From Nocardioides okcheonensis (GTDB lineage: Bacteria; Actinomycetota; Actinomycetes; Propionibacteriales; Nocardioidaceae): a stretch of DNA of 64,000 nucleotides. A program made the position numbers and the translations under genes. Each line of letters starts with the position of its first letter. The stretch's first letter is position 1. The stretch lies in NCBI RefSeq assembly GCF_020991065.1, contig NZ_CP087710.1, forward strand, positions 2,914,001 through 2,978,000, read 5' to 3'. The notes under the pieces were generated by a model. The model was given only the letters and a program-made list of their open reading frames with translations, did no database searches and had not been told where the DNA came from. This document shows, in pieces, positions 50,287-59,285 of this stretch.

Positions 50287-52542
50287 GTGCGACGTGACCA
50301 TCCCGAGAACATCGTGAGGCTGGCGAGCGCCGACCTCGCGCGGGGTACGACCGCGCTCGCGGTGCCGTTCGGCATCGTGGCGGCCATCGGCCTGCTGACG
50401 GTCGTGCTGCCGCCGTACGAGCGCCCGTGGTGGGTGCCCGCCCTGGCCGCGCTGACCCTGGCGGCATCGGCACTGGTCTTCGCCCTCGGCCGCCGACGCC
50501 CCGACCTGGGGTGGCTCGACCCGCTCGCGGCCTACCTCCTCTTCCCCTACGCCGGGCTCGTCAACGACGCCGCCGGCGCCGGACGCGGCGGCTCCGCCTC
50601 GGGCATGACGGCGCTGCTCCTGCTGCCGATCCTCTGGCTCGCGGTCACCGGGACCCTGCGCCAGCTCTGGGTGGCCAGCGCGCTCGCGGTGGCGACGCTT
50701 GCCCTGCCGATGCTGGTCCTCGGACCTCCCGACTACGCGCTGGGCGACTGGCGCCGGGTGCTGATGTGGGGTGCGATCTCCGTCATCGTCGCCCCGGTCC
50801 TGCACCGCGTGGTGCGCGACCTCGCCCGCCAGACCCGGCGCGCGCGCGTCGCGACCGCCCGCGCCGAGCGACTCTTCGACGACGCCCCGCACGGCGTCGC
50901 CCTGCTCGACAGCGAGGGCACCGTGGTGCGGGTCAACGTCTCCATGGCCGTGATCCTGGGCCTCGACCCGCCCGAGATGGTCGGGCACCGCCTCAGTGCG
51001 TTCGAGACGCCCGGGGAGGACCGCATCGACGACCACCTCGGTCGGGTCGTCGACCTGGTCCGCGGCGAGTCCCTGGAGACCGAGTGCCGGCTGCGCGACT
51101 CGGGCGGCAACGACGTCCACGTCTCGCTCAGCAGCACGCTCGTCAGCGACGCCGACCTCGGCCACATCACGATGATCAACGTGGTGGACATGTCCGAGCG
51201 CCGGCGCTACCTCGACCGGCTGGCCCACCTCGCCGACCACGACGTGCTCACCGGCCTGGCCAACCGTCGCCGCTTCGAGAGCGAGCTCGAGCGCCACCTC
51301 GACCGCTGCCAGCGCAGCGGTGCCAACGGTGCCCTGCTGCTGCTCGACCTCGACAACTTCAAGCAGGTCAACGACTCGCTCGGCCACAACGCCGGCGACG
51401 AGCTGCTCATCACCATCGCCGGGCTGCTGCGACGCTCGATCCGCAGCACCGACGTGGTCGCGCGCCTGGGCGGCGACGAGTTCGCCATCCTGCTCACCGA
51501 CGCCGACGAGGCGGCCACCCGCCGGGTGGCCGAGCTCGTCGTCCAGCGCGTCGGCGCGCACGCCGCGACGCTCGACGGCGTCGGCCGCCGGGTCACCGCG
51601 AGCGTCGGCGCGGTCACCTTCCGCGCCGCCACCGAGCACTCCTCGGACATCCTGGCGCTGGCCGACATGACGATGTACGACGCCAAGGAGGCCGGCCGCA
51701 ACCAGGTCGCGCTGCTCTCCGAGGGCGACACCCGCGGCCCGCGGGCGGCGGCCCGGCTGCACTGGCAGAGCCGGATCGAGGAGGCGCTGGAGCACGACCG
51801 CTTCGAGCTGCACCTGCAGCCGATCATGGACATCGCGGACGGCCGGATCCGCTCGGCCGAGGTGCTGCTGCGCCTGCGCGAGGACGACGAGCTGGTCCCG
51901 CCCTCGCGCTTCGTCTACATCGCCGAGCGGGTCGGGCTGATGCCGCAGGTCGACGCCTGGGTGGTCGACCGCAGCCTCGCCCTGCTCGCCCGCATCCGGG
52001 CCGAGCACGACCCGGGGTTCCGCCTCGAGGTCAACCTGTCCGGGCACTCGATCGGCAACCCGGAGATCGAGCAGGCGATCGTCGACTCGCTGTCGCGGCA
52101 CGGGGTCGACCCGTCGGCGCTGATCCTCGAGATCACCGAGACCGCGGCCGTGGCCGACGTGGCCCTGGCCCGCGACTTCGCCGCCCGGATGACCCAGCTC
52201 GGGTGCGCGTTCGCGCTCGACGACTTCGGCGCGGGCTTCGGGTCCTTCTACTACCTCAAGCACCTGTTCTTCGACTACGTGAAGATCGACGGCGAGTTCG
52301 TCGCCCACGTCCACGAGTCGTCGGTCGACCGCACGATCATGCGCTCGATCGTCGGCATCGCCCGCGACCTCGGCAAGCGCACGGTCGCCGAGTTCGTCTC
52401 GGAGCCGGCCATCCTCGAGGTGTGCCGCGAGGAGGGCGTCGACCTCGCCCAGGGCTACCTGATCGGGCGGCCCGCGGCCTACGACGAGTTCGTCTCGTCG
52501 TTCCTCCTCGCCCCGGGCGGGACGGCCCAGCGGGCCGGCTGA
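50287..52542 (+). CDS. membrane-bound GGDEF/EAL cyclic-di-GMP protein
   Basis: The 751-aa protein has about six membrane helices (residues 15-175), a PAS domain (about 195-310), a GGDEF domain (about 320-480) and an EAL domain (about 500-745). The cyclase signature is intact (RLGGDEFAILL). The EAL motif is EVL (SAEVLLRLRE) with the Glu kept; LDDFGAGFGSFYYLK and KIDGEFV are present, so phosphodiesterase activity is possible. GTG 50287 lies 6 bases after TACCCT (leaderless). c-di-GMP may tie motility in this flagellated organism to membrane signals (inference). Confidence 0.9.
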   Translation: MRRDHPENIVRLASADLARGTTALAVPFGIVAAIGLLTVVLPPYERPWWVPALAALTLAASALVFALGRRRPDLGWLDPLAAYLLFPYAGLVNDAAGAGRGGSASGMTALLLLPILWLAVTGTLRQLWVASALAVATLALPMLVLGPPDYALGDWRRVLMWGAISVIVAPVLHRVVRDLARQTRRARVATARAERLFDDAPHGVALLDSEGTVVRVNVSMAVILGLDPPEMVGHRLSAFETPGEDRIDDHLGRVVDLVRGESLETECRLRDSGGNDVHVSLSSTLVSDADLGHITMINVVDMSERRRYLDRLAHLADHDVLTGLANRRRFESELERHLDRCQRSGANGALLLLDLDNFKQVNDSLGHNAGDELLITIAGLLRRSIRSTDVVARLGGDEFAILLTDADEAATRRVAELVVQRVGAHAATLDGVGRRVTASVGAVTFRAATEHSSDILALADMTMYDAKEAGRNQVALLSEGDTRGPRAAARLHWQSRIEEALEHDRFELHLQPIMDIADGRIRSAEVLLRLREDDELVPPSRFVYIAERVGLMPQVDAWVVDRSLALLARIRAEHDPGFRLEVNLSGHSIGNPEIEQAIVDSLSRHGVDPSALILEITETAAVADVALARDFAARMTQLGCAFALDDFGAGFGSFYYLKHLFFDYVKIDGEFVAHVHESSVDRTIMRSIVGIARDLGKRTVAEFVSEPAILEVCREEGVDLAQGYLIGRPAAYDEFVSSFLLAPGGTAQRAG

Positions 52543-52555
52543 GGCCCTCGTCGTG

Positions 52556-52634
52556 AGGGTCCCGCAGAGGCCGAAAGCAGCCCCTGCGGAACCCACTTGC
52601 GCACCGGAAAAGCCCAAGTCAGGCGGTTTTCCGG
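52556..52634. terminator. tandem hairpins after the GGDEF/EAL gene
   Basis: The first stem pairs GGGTCCCGCAG with CTGCGGAACCC (52556-52593, imperfect). The second pairs CCGGAAAA with TTTTCCGG, plus an inner GCC/GGC (52604-52634). They lie between the c-di-GMP gene and the second PEPCK and probably end the former transcript. TAGCGT near 52697 may be the -10 of the latter gene. Confidence 0.45.
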
Positions 52635-52767
52635 GGGGTGGAGACGCAGGTCACACGTCTGTGATCGATCCAATAGGTGGCCCCCGGGGCACGGGCTAGC
52701 GTCCGGCGCAAGTCGCCGACAACGAGGCCGCGCGAACCACCCGCGACGAATGCTGAAGGAACCGGTC

Positions 52768-54603
52768 ATGACCGCAACGATCGACACGCAGACGACCCCG
52801 CCGACCACCCACGAGGCCATCCTCGCGTGGGTCGCCGAGGTCGCCGAGCTCACCCAGCCCGACCGCATCCACTGGTGCACGGGCTCCGACGAGGAGTGGG
52901 CGGAGCTGACCGCCTCGCTCGAGGCCACCGGCACCTTCACCCGGCTCAACCCGGACGTGATGCCCAACTCGTTCCACGCGGCGTCCGACCCCACCGACGT
53001 GGCGCGCGTCGAGGACCGCACCTACATCTGCTCGGTCGACGAGCGCGACGCGGGTCCGACCAACAACTGGATGGACCCCGCGCAGATGAAGGACCTGATG
53101 CGCGGGCTCTACGCCGGCTGCATGCGGGGCCGCACGATGTACGTCATCCCCTTCGTCATGGGCCACCTCGACGCCGAGAAGCCGATGTTCGGCATCGAGG
53201 TCACCGACTCGGCCTACGTCACCGTGTCGATGCGCGTGATGGCGCGGATGGGCACCGAGGTGCTGCGCCGCATCGAGGAGCTGACCGCTGCCGGCCACGA
53301 CCCCCAGTGGGTGCCGGCGCTGCACTCGGTCGGCATGCCGCTCGAGCCCGGCCAGGCCGACGTGGCGTGGCCGTGCAACGACACCAAGTACATCGTCCAG
53401 TTCCCCGAGGAGCGGATGATCTGGAGCTTCGGCTCGGGCTACGGCGGCAACGCCCTGCTCGGCAAGAAGTGCTACGCCCTGCGCATCGCGTCGGTCATGG
53501 CGCGCGACGAGGGCTGGCTGGCCGAGCACATGCTCATCCTCAAGCTCACCTCGCCGCAGGGCGTGACCAAGTACGTCGCCGCGGCCTTCCCGAGCGCCTG
53601 CGGCAAGACCAACCTCGCGATGCTCAAGCCCACCGTCCCCGGCTGGACCGTCGAGGCGATCGGCGACGACATCGCGTGGATGCGCATCGGCGAGGACGGC
53701 CGGCTGTGGGCCGTCAACCCCGAGTACGGCTTCTTCGGCGTCGCCCCGGGCACCAACGAGCACACCAACCCGTACGCGATGGAGACCATCCGCAAGGGCA
53801 ACTCGGTCTTCACCAACGTCGCGCTCACCCCCGACGGCAACGTCTGGTGGGAGGGCCTGGAGAACACCCCGGCCGAGGCCACGAGCTGGAAGGGCGAGCC
53901 CTGGACCCCGGAGTCCGACGAGCTCTCCAGCCACGCCAACAGCCGCTACTGCACGCCGATCAAGCAGTGCTCGATCCTCGCCGACGAGTACGACGACCCG
54001 CGCGGCGTGCCGATCGACGCGATCCTCTTCGGCGGTCGCCGCAAGACCACGATCCCGCTCGTCACCGAGGCCCGCGACTGGAACCACGGCACCTTCATGG
54101 GCGCCACGCTGTCGTCGGAGACCACCGCGGCCGCCGTCGGCGCCGTCGGCGTGGTGCGCCGCGACCCGATGGCGATGCTGCCGTTCATCGGCTACAACGC
54201 CGGCGACTACTTCGGCCACTGGATCAACGTCGGCAAGGACCACGACGCCGCCAAGCTGCCGCGGATCTTCTACGTCAACTGGTTCCGCCGCGGCGACGAC
54301 GGCGACTTCCTGTGGCCCGGGTTCGGCGAGAACAGCCGGGTCCTCAAGTGGGTCATCGAGCGCATCGACGGCCAGGCGGCCGCGGTGGAGACCCCGATCG
54401 GCCACGTGCCGGCGCCGGGCTCGCTCGACATCGACGGCCTCGACGTCACCGAGGAGCAGCTCGCCCAGGCGCTCGCGGTCGACGCCGCCGAGTGGAAGGC
54501 CGAGATCCCGCAGATCGAGGAGTGGTTCGAGAAGTTCGGCGACGACCTCCCCGCCGTCCTGTGGAGCGAGCTCGACACGCTGAAGGCGCGCCTGGACGCC
54601 TGA
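52768..54603 (+). CDS. pckG: phosphoenolpyruvate carboxykinase (GTP)
   Basis: The 611-aa protein is a canonical [39 protein letters not shown], kinase-1 loop [13 protein letters not shown] with the reactive Cys, [33 protein letters not shown] and [15 protein letters not shown]. It converts oxaloacetate plus GTP to PEP in gluconeogenesis. ATG 52768 has AAGGAACC upstream and follows a 225-base leader region with hairpins. It is probably the housekeeping enzyme, given its intact active site. Confidence 0.95.
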   Translation: MTATIDTQTTPPTTHEAILAWVAEVAELTQPDRIHWCTGSDEEWAELTASLEATGTFTRLNPDVMPNSFHAASDPTDVARVEDRTYICSVDERDAGPTNNWMDPAQMKDLMRGLYAGCMRGRTMYVIPFVMGHLDAEKPMFGIEVTDSAYVTVSMRVMARMGTEVLRRIEELTAAGHDPQWVPALHSVGMPLEPGQADVAWPCNDTKYIVQFPEERMIWSFGSGYGGNALLGKKCYALRIASVMARDEGWLAEHMLILKLTSPQGVTKYVAAAFPSACGKTNLAMLKPTVPGWTVEAIGDDIAWMRIGEDGRLWAVNPEYGFFGVAPGTNEHTNPYAMETIRKGNSVFTNVALTPDGNVWWEGLENTPAEATSWKGEPWTPESDELSSHANSRYCTPIKQCSILADEYDDPRGVPIDAILFGGRRKTTIPLVTEARDWNHGTFMGATLSSETTAAAVGAVGVVRRDPMAMLPFIGYNAGDYFGHWINVGKDHDAAKLPRIFYVNWFRRGDDGDFLWPGFGENSRVLKWVIERIDGQAAAVETPIGHVPAPGSLDIDGLDVTEEQLAQALAVDAAEWKAEIPQIEEWFEKFGDDLPAVLWSELDTLKARLDA

Positions 54604-54619
54604 GCCGCCGCCCGTCGAC

Positions 54620-54658
54620 CGCCGACCTGTCCCCGATCCGTCCGGGGGCAGGTCGGCG
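54620..54658 (+). terminator. terminator of pckG
   Basis: A 15-bp stem (CGCCGACCTGTCCCC against GGGGGCAGGTCGGCG, one G-T pair) has an 8- to 9-base loop and is followed by TCGTTCC. Confidence 0.75.
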
Positions 54659-54735
54659 TCGTTCCACCCGTGTCCGGTGGGGCGGGTGTGGCACCATCCT
54701 CACACTGGGACTGACGGGGGGAGTGGAGGTGGGTC

Positions 54736-55740
54736 ATGCCCCTGGGGCAGCACGAGCGCGCGGTCTTCGAGGAGAGGTCCGCGCCGCTCTACGAGGAGAT
54801 CGTCACCTCGGGAGGGATCAGCGCGACCGACCGCCGCATCGGCAGGCGCGGCGAGCTGCGCGAGGCCTTCGAGCTGCTCACCGAGGTCGGTCTGGTCGTC
54901 CAGAGCGATGACGGCACCAGCTGGCGCGCCGTCGACCCCGCAGCCGTGCAGGCGCGTGTCGTGGCCCCGCTGGGCCAGCAGGGCGCGGAGCTGATCGCCG
55001 AGTCCGCCCACTGGGCCCAGGCGTTCAGCTCCCTGTCCCACGCCTGGCGGCGCTCGCCCAGCGCGGTCGGCGGCCCGTTCACCGAGATCCGCGGCGCCGC
55101 GACCATCCGGACCTTCCTCGAGTCGATGGTCGCGGACTCCGAGGAGGAGCTGCTCAGCGCCCAGCCGCAGGACCGGCGCGGGGTCAAGCAGCTGACGGAG
55201 GTGTCCGCCCGCGAGATCGCCCTGCTCAAGCGCGGCGTGAGGATGCGCACCCTCTACCAGCACGCCGCCCGTCGCGGCACCGACACCCGCAAGTACGTCG
55301 CCGCGGTGACGGCCGCGGGCGCCGAGGTGCGGACCCTCGACGAGTTCTTCAACCGGCTGATCGTCGTCGACCGGCGGATCGCGGTCATCCCGAGCCACGA
55401 GGGACTCAACGCGGCGATGGTGATCAGCGAGCCGTCGATGGTGTCCTACCTCGTCGACATGTTCGAGCGGCACTGGGAGCGCGCCCGTCCGTTCACCAGC
55501 AGCGAGTCGTCCCTGATGCGCGACATCGCGGCGGAGCAGCGCGCGATGACCATCCGGATGCTGCTCGAGGGCCGGGCCGACCCGGCGGGCGCCAAGCGCC
55601 TCGGGGTGAGCCCTCGGACCTACGCCGGCTACGTCGCCGACCTCAAGAGCGAGTTCGAGGTGGAGACCCGCTTCCAGCTCGGCTACGAGATGGGCAAGCG
55701 CGGGATCTCCGGTCGCGAGGCCGACGCCCCGGACGTCTGA
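54736..55740 (+). CDS. LuxR-type HTH regulator with TrmB-like N-terminus and PLD-like core
   Basis: The 334-aa protein has three parts. Residues about 10-65 form a TrmB-like winged helix (APLYEEIVTSGGISATDRRI). About 115-245 is a phospholipase-D-like domain without visible catalytic HKD (LLSAQPQDRRGVKQLTEVS, VRTLDEFFNRLIVVDRRIAV). About 260-320 is a LuxR HTH (MLLEGRADPAGAKRLGVSPR, then TYAGYVADLK). The PLD-like core probably binds a ligand. ATG 54736 follows GGAGGTGGG. A tiny secreted-peptide gene on the other strand sits directly downstream, a possible ligand source (inference). Confidence 0.75.
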   Translation: MPLGQHERAVFEERSAPLYEEIVTSGGISATDRRIGRRGELREAFELLTEVGLVVQSDDGTSWRAVDPAAVQARVVAPLGQQGAELIAESAHWAQAFSSLSHAWRRSPSAVGGPFTEIRGAATIRTFLESMVADSEEELLSAQPQDRRGVKQLTEVSAREIALLKRGVRMRTLYQHAARRGTDTRKYVAAVTAAGAEVRTLDEFFNRLIVVDRRIAVIPSHEGLNAAMVISEPSMVSYLVDMFERHWERARPFTSSESSLMRDIAAEQRAMTIRMLLEGRADPAGAKRLGVSPRTYAGYVADLKSEFEVETRFQLGYEMGKRGISGREADAPDV

Positions 55741-55769
55741 GACGGGCTCGTCGGTCGTCCGGACAAGGA

Positions 55770-55806
55770 TCGAGGGCAGCAGCTCTGGGTGAGCTGCTGC
55801 CCTCGA
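55770..55806. terminator. bidirectional terminator between regulator and peptide gene
   Basis: A perfect 16-bp hairpin (TCGAGGGCAGCAGCTC with its complement) has a TGGGT loop. It lies between convergent genes. Confidence 0.7.
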
Positions 55807-55910
55807 ATGCCGAGACGGGCCTGTGGGGGAGGCCAGCCGGACCAGACTCGTGGGGGGTTGAGGGGGTCCGTGTCTCAGCTCTTCACTGCGTGCCCATCAT
55901 GGCACGTCGG

Positions 55911-56039
55911 TCAGCGGGGAACCTTGATCTTCGTGCCCCAGCTGTAGTCGGCGTTGGCGGGAGCGGTCCCGAGACCGACGATGCCGGTGCCCAGGGCGGC
56001 CACGAGAACGGCGGCTGCGATGCGGCGAACTGGGGTCAT
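55911..56039 (-). CDS. tiny secreted peptide precursor (42 aa)
   Basis: The 42-residue frame starts TPVRRIAAAVLVAALGTGIV, a complete Sec signal peptide, and continues GLGTAPANA, an AxA signal-peptidase site. Only DYSWGTKIKVPR follows. The exported product would thus be about 12 residues. ATG 56039 has GAGGTG 9 bases upstream, a strong ribosome site. An 8-bp inverted repeat lies in front (56071-56094). No processing or transport gene is beside it. Convergence with the LuxR/PLD regulator suggests a peptide signal and its receptor, which is inference. Confidence 0.6.
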   Translation of the reverse strand: MTPVRRIAAAVLVAALGTGIVGLGTAPANADYSWGTKIKVPR

Positions 56040-56070
56040 GTTGGCTTTCACCTCGTTGTCATGTGTCACA

Positions 56071-56094
56071 GGGGATGACCGTCCCATCATCCCC
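56071..56094. promoter_or_regulatory. 8-bp dyad upstream of the peptide gene
   Basis: GGGGATGA-N8-TCATCCCC is a perfect inverted repeat 32 bases before the peptide start. It is a candidate binding site for the neighbouring LuxR-type regulator. Confidence 0.5.
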
Positions 56095-56178
56095 CAGGTC
56101 CTCGGACCCCGTCATGTCGATGCGTCTGCAGGTCTGTGCAATGCACGATCCTGCAAAACAGTGCCCGGGAATGACGAT

Positions 56179-56202
56179 CGGCCCCCTGCGGGCAGGGGGC
56201 CG
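56179..56202 (-). terminator. terminator of tRNA-Ser(GCU)
   Basis: CGGCCCCC and GGGGGCCG form an 8-bp stem around TGCGGGCA, directly downstream of the minus-strand tRNA. Confidence 0.6.
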
Positions 56203-56210
56203 ACCGGCGG

Positions 56211-56301
56211 CGGAGGCGGAGGGATTTGAACCCTCGATGGGGTTTTAGCCCCAAACCCGCTTAGCAGGCGGGCGCCATAGACCGGACTAGGCGACGCCTC
56301 C
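56211..56301 (-). tRNA. tRNA-Ser (anticodon GCU)
   Basis: A 91-nt class II tRNA is present. The acceptor GGAGGCG pairs with CGCCTCC, the anticodon loop CTGCTAA reads GCU, and a long variable arm pairs TTTGGGGC with its complement. The T arm is GGTTCAAATCC. CCA is not encoded. Confidence 0.95.
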
Positions 56302-56364
56302 ATGCCCGGCATGCACCGGGCGCAACGAAGGTTACAAGGCCCGGCGCCCCGGCGCCGAATCAGG

Positions 56365-56826
56365 TCAGAACTTGGTGAGCCCGTGTCCACGCTGGAGGTG
56401 CTGCTGGACGTCGCGCACGAACGACTCGCGGTCCACCGCGAGCATCTCGACCGGGATCGTGGTGGTCCGGCCGTCGCGCAGGCGCAGCACGACCACCGGC
56501 GCGTCCGCGACGGTGGTGGTGACCGCGTCCTCGACGTCCTTCCACCGACCCGACGCCGCGCCGACGCCCCGCACCCACTGGACCCGGTAGCCCTCGCCGG
56601 TGAACCGCGCCACCCAGCCCTTCTCGCGCCAGGCCCACCAGTTCGCCGCCAGCACCGCGACGGTGAGCGCGACGGGCACCAGCAGGAAGGCGGTGTGCAG
56701 GTCCAGCACGGCGATGGCGAGCGTGCAGACCAGGATCAGCACCGCGACCGCCACCAGGACGAGGCCGAGCAGGCGCGCCGCGACGGCGGGGGCGAGGCGG
56801 TAGACGGTGGGGGTCTCGGTCGTCAC
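56365..56826 (-). CDS. membrane protein with PH-like C-terminal domain
   Basis: The 153-aa protein has two membrane helices (about residues 18-38 and 45-65) and a soluble C-terminal part (about 70-150) with GEGYRVQWVRGVGAASGRWK and VVVLRLRDGRTTTIPVEML. This layout is common in actinobacterial small PH-like membrane proteins of unknown role. GTG 56826 is chosen because it starts the conserved-looking TTETPTVYRLAP and has GGGG just upstream; an upstream ATG would overlap the tRNA-Ser promoter region. Confidence 0.65.
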   Translation of the reverse strand: MTTETPTVYRLAPAVAARLLGLVLVAVAVLILVCTLAIAVLDLHTAFLLVPVALTVAVLAANWWAWREKGWVARFTGEGYRVQWVRGVGAASGRWKDVEDAVTTTVADAPVVVLRLRDGRTTTIPVEMLAVDRESFVRDVQQHLQRGHGLTKF

Positions 56827-56910
56827 CCCCCGATTTTCCCACGGCGTCCGGCCCCGCGCCGCACGGCCCCGGTAGAGTCCGGCCACGTGCGGTGCCACGG
56901 CGCCGTACGA

Positions 56911-56995
56911 GGAGGGGTGCCGGAGCGGCCGATCGGAACCGCCTTGAAAGCGGTCGTAGGGAGACCTACCGCGGGTTCGAATCCCGCCCCCTCTG
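56911..56995 (+). tRNA. tRNA-Ser (anticodon UGA)
   Basis: An 85-nt class II tRNA is present. The acceptor GGAGGGG pairs with CCCCTCT (one G-T), the anticodon loop CTTGAAA reads UGA, and a variable arm GTAGGGAGACCTAC follows. The T arm is GGTTCGAATCC. CCA is not encoded. The next gene's GTG starts 2 bases after the discriminator base. Confidence 0.95.
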
Positions 56996-56996
56996 C

Positions 56997-57869
56997 GTGA
57001 CGACGACCTGGTTCTCCTCCCCGGCCGACGCGACCGCCCGGCTGCGGTCCGCCGGCTACCTCACCGACGACGCGACGGCGCTCACGGCGTACCTCGCGGG
57101 CGCGCTGGAGAAGCCGCTGCTGGTGGAGGGGCCGGCCGGGGTCGGCAAGACCGAGCTCGCGAAGGCGGTCGCGCGGGCCGCGGGGGCCGAGCTGGTCCGG
57201 CTGCAGTGCTACGAGGGCCTCGACGAGGCGCGGGCGCTCTACGAGTGGAACTACAAGAAGCAGCTGCTCCGGATCCAGGCCAGCGGCGACGGGTCGTCGT
57301 GGAGCGAGACCCACGACGACATCTTCACCGAGGAGTTCCTGCTCACCCGGCCGCTGCTGGGGGCGATCCGCCGCGAGGAGCCCACCGTGCTGCTCGTCGA
57401 CGAGGTCGACAAGACCGACATCGAGGTCGAGGGGCTGCTGCTCGAGGTGCTCAGCGACTTCCAGGTGACGATCCCCGAGCTCGGCACGGTCACCGCCACC
57501 CGCCGCCCGTTCGTCGTCCTCACCTCCAACGCCAGCCGCGAGCTGTCGGAGGCGGTCAAGCGGCGCTGCCTGTTCCTGCACCTCGACTACCCGTCCGCCG
57601 AGCGCGAGCGCGAGATCGTCACCAGCCAGGTCCCGGGGCTCGACGACCGGGTCGTCGCGCAGCTCGTCGACGTCGTGGTGCGCCTGCGCGAGCTCGAGCT
57701 CAAGAAGGCCCCGTCGATCGCGGAGTCCGTCGACTGGGCGCGCACGCTGGTCGCGCTGCAGGTCGGCGACCTCGACGAGGACGTCGTCGCGCGGACGCTG
57801 GGCGTCGTGCTCAAGCACGCCTCGGACCAGCAGCGGGCGCAGCGGGAGCTCAAGCTGGCGTCGAGGTGA
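56997..57869 (+). CDS. MoxR-type AAA+ ATPase
   Basis: The 290-aa protein has Walker A GPAGVGKTEL (about residues 44-53), Walker B VLLVDEVDK (about 135-143), sensor VLTSNASRELSEAVKRRC and DYPSAERER, typical of the MoxR/CoxD branch. These act as chaperones for VWA-domain partners in metal-enzyme or complex maturation. The partner VWA gene follows 7 bases on. GTG 56997 fits the family N-terminus and lies 2 bases after tRNA-Ser, leaving no room for a ribosome site. Translation of a processed, leaderless mRNA is implied. Confidence 0.88.
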   Translation: MTTTWFSSPADATARLRSAGYLTDDATALTAYLAGALEKPLLVEGPAGVGKTELAKAVARAAGAELVRLQCYEGLDEARALYEWNYKKQLLRIQASGDGSSWSETHDDIFTEEFLLTRPLLGAIRREEPTVLLVDEVDKTDIEVEGLLLEVLSDFQVTIPELGTVTATRRPFVVLTSNASRELSEAVKRRCLFLHLDYPSAEREREIVTSQVPGLDDRVVAQLVDVVVRLRELELKKAPSIAESVDWARTLVALQVGDLDEDVVARTLGVVLKHASDQQRAQRELKLASR

Positions 57870-57876
57870 GCGGACG

Positions 57877-59259
57877 GTGAGCCTGCTCGACACCCACATC
57901 GGCTTCGTGGAGGCGCTGCGCGGCGCCGGGCTGCCGGTGTCGCTGGCCGAGGGGCTCGACGCGATCGCGGCGCTGGAGCAGGTCAGCTGGCACGACCGCG
58001 AGACGGTCCGCGCCGCCTACGCCGCGACGCTGGTCAAGCGCCAGCCGCAGCGGGTCACCTTCGACGCGGTCTTCGACGTCTACTTCCCCCGGCTGGTCGG
58101 CGACGGCGCCCGCGCGGCGAGCGACGACGCGCCGGGGGACGGGGCGGACCGTTCACCGGTGCGCGACTCGGGCTCCGACCTCGCGCAGTTCCGCGAGGCG
58201 CTGGCCGAGGCGCTCGCCTCCGGGGACCCGTCCGCGCTGCAGGACCTCGCCGTCGACGCCGTCGCCCGGTTCGGCGCGATGCCCGGGCGCGGTCCCGGGC
58301 TGTCGAGCTGGTCGGCCTACACCTCGCTCCAGCGGGTCGCCCCCGCCGAGCTGGCCGACCGGCTGGTGCAGGCATTGCTGGGCCGCGGCGTCGACCCCGA
58401 GCAGGCGCGGCGGACCGCCGCGCGCCGCATCGGCGACTTCACCCGGCTGGTCGAGGGCGACGCCCGCCGCCGGATCGCGGAGGAGAAGGGGCCGGCCCAC
58501 ATCGTCGACGCCACCGTCCGCCCGACCATCGACCGGCTCGACTTCCTCGCCGCGCGGCGCACCGACCTCGAGGAGATGCGCCGCGAGGTCTACCCCCTCG
58601 CCCGCCGGCTGGCCGCCCGGCTGGCCAAGGAGCAGCACGCGCGGCGCCGCGGCCCGCTCGACGTACGCCGCACCGTGCGCGCCTCGATCGCGACCGGCGG
58701 CGTGCCGCTCACCACCCACCACCGGCCGCGCCGGCCGCACCGCACGGACCTGGTCGTCCTCTGCGACGTCAGCGGTTCGGTGGCGAGCTTCGCGCAGTTC
58801 ACGCTGCTGCTGGTCTACGCGCTGCGCGAGGCGTTCGGCGGGGTCCGCGCCTTCACCTTCGTCGACGACGTGGTCGAGGTCACCGACCGGTTCCGGCCGG
58901 GCGCGGACGTGGTCGAGGTGATGGAGGGCCTCGCCGCGAGCACTGCCCACGCGTCGATGTGGGGGCGCACGAGCTACGGGCGGGCCCTGACCCGGTTCGC
59001 CGAGTCCCACGGCGACGCCGTCGGCCCCCGCACGTCGCTGCTGGTGCTCGGCGACGGGCGGTCCAACCACAGCGACCTCGCGCTCCCCGTGCTCGCCGAC
59101 CTGGTCGGCCGCGCGCGGCACGCGTGGTGGCTCAACCCCGAGCACCCGCGGCACTGGGGGACCGGCGACAGCGCCGCGGACCGCTACGCCGAGCTGCTGC
59201 CGATGCTGGAGTGCCGCAGCCTGGCCCAGCTCGGCGAGTTCGTGCACGGCATCGCCTGA
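57877..59259 (+). CDS. CoxE-like VWA-domain protein
   Basis: The 460-aa protein has a helical N-terminal half (DUF-like, about residues 1-265) and a C-terminal von Willebrand A domain. The MIDAS motif is in VVLCDVSGSVASFAQ (about 290), with TSYGRALTRF as the Thr-containing loop and VLGDGRSNHSDLA. It is encoded directly behind the MoxR-type ATPase, the standard pair for remodelling or activating enzymes (CO dehydrogenase is the known example). No target enzyme is visible here. Confidence 0.85.
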   Translation: MSLLDTHIGFVEALRGAGLPVSLAEGLDAIAALEQVSWHDRETVRAAYAATLVKRQPQRVTFDAVFDVYFPRLVGDGARAASDDAPGDGADRSPVRDSGSDLAQFREALAEALASGDPSALQDLAVDAVARFGAMPGRGPGLSSWSAYTSLQRVAPAELADRLVQALLGRGVDPEQARRTAARRIGDFTRLVEGDARRRIAEEKGPAHIVDATVRPTIDRLDFLAARRTDLEEMRREVYPLARRLAARLAKEQHARRRGPLDVRRTVRASIATGGVPLTTHHRPRRPHRTDLVVLCDVSGSVASFAQFTLLLVYALREAFGGVRAFTFVDDVVEVTDRFRPGADVVEVMEGLAASTAHASMWGRTSYGRALTRFAESHGDAVGPRTSLLVLGDGRSNHSDLALPVLADLVGRARHAWWLNPEHPRHWGTGDSAADRYAELLPMLECRSLAQLGEFVHGIA

Positions 59260-59285
59260 CCCCGTGGAGCGGGACCCGGCGGGGC

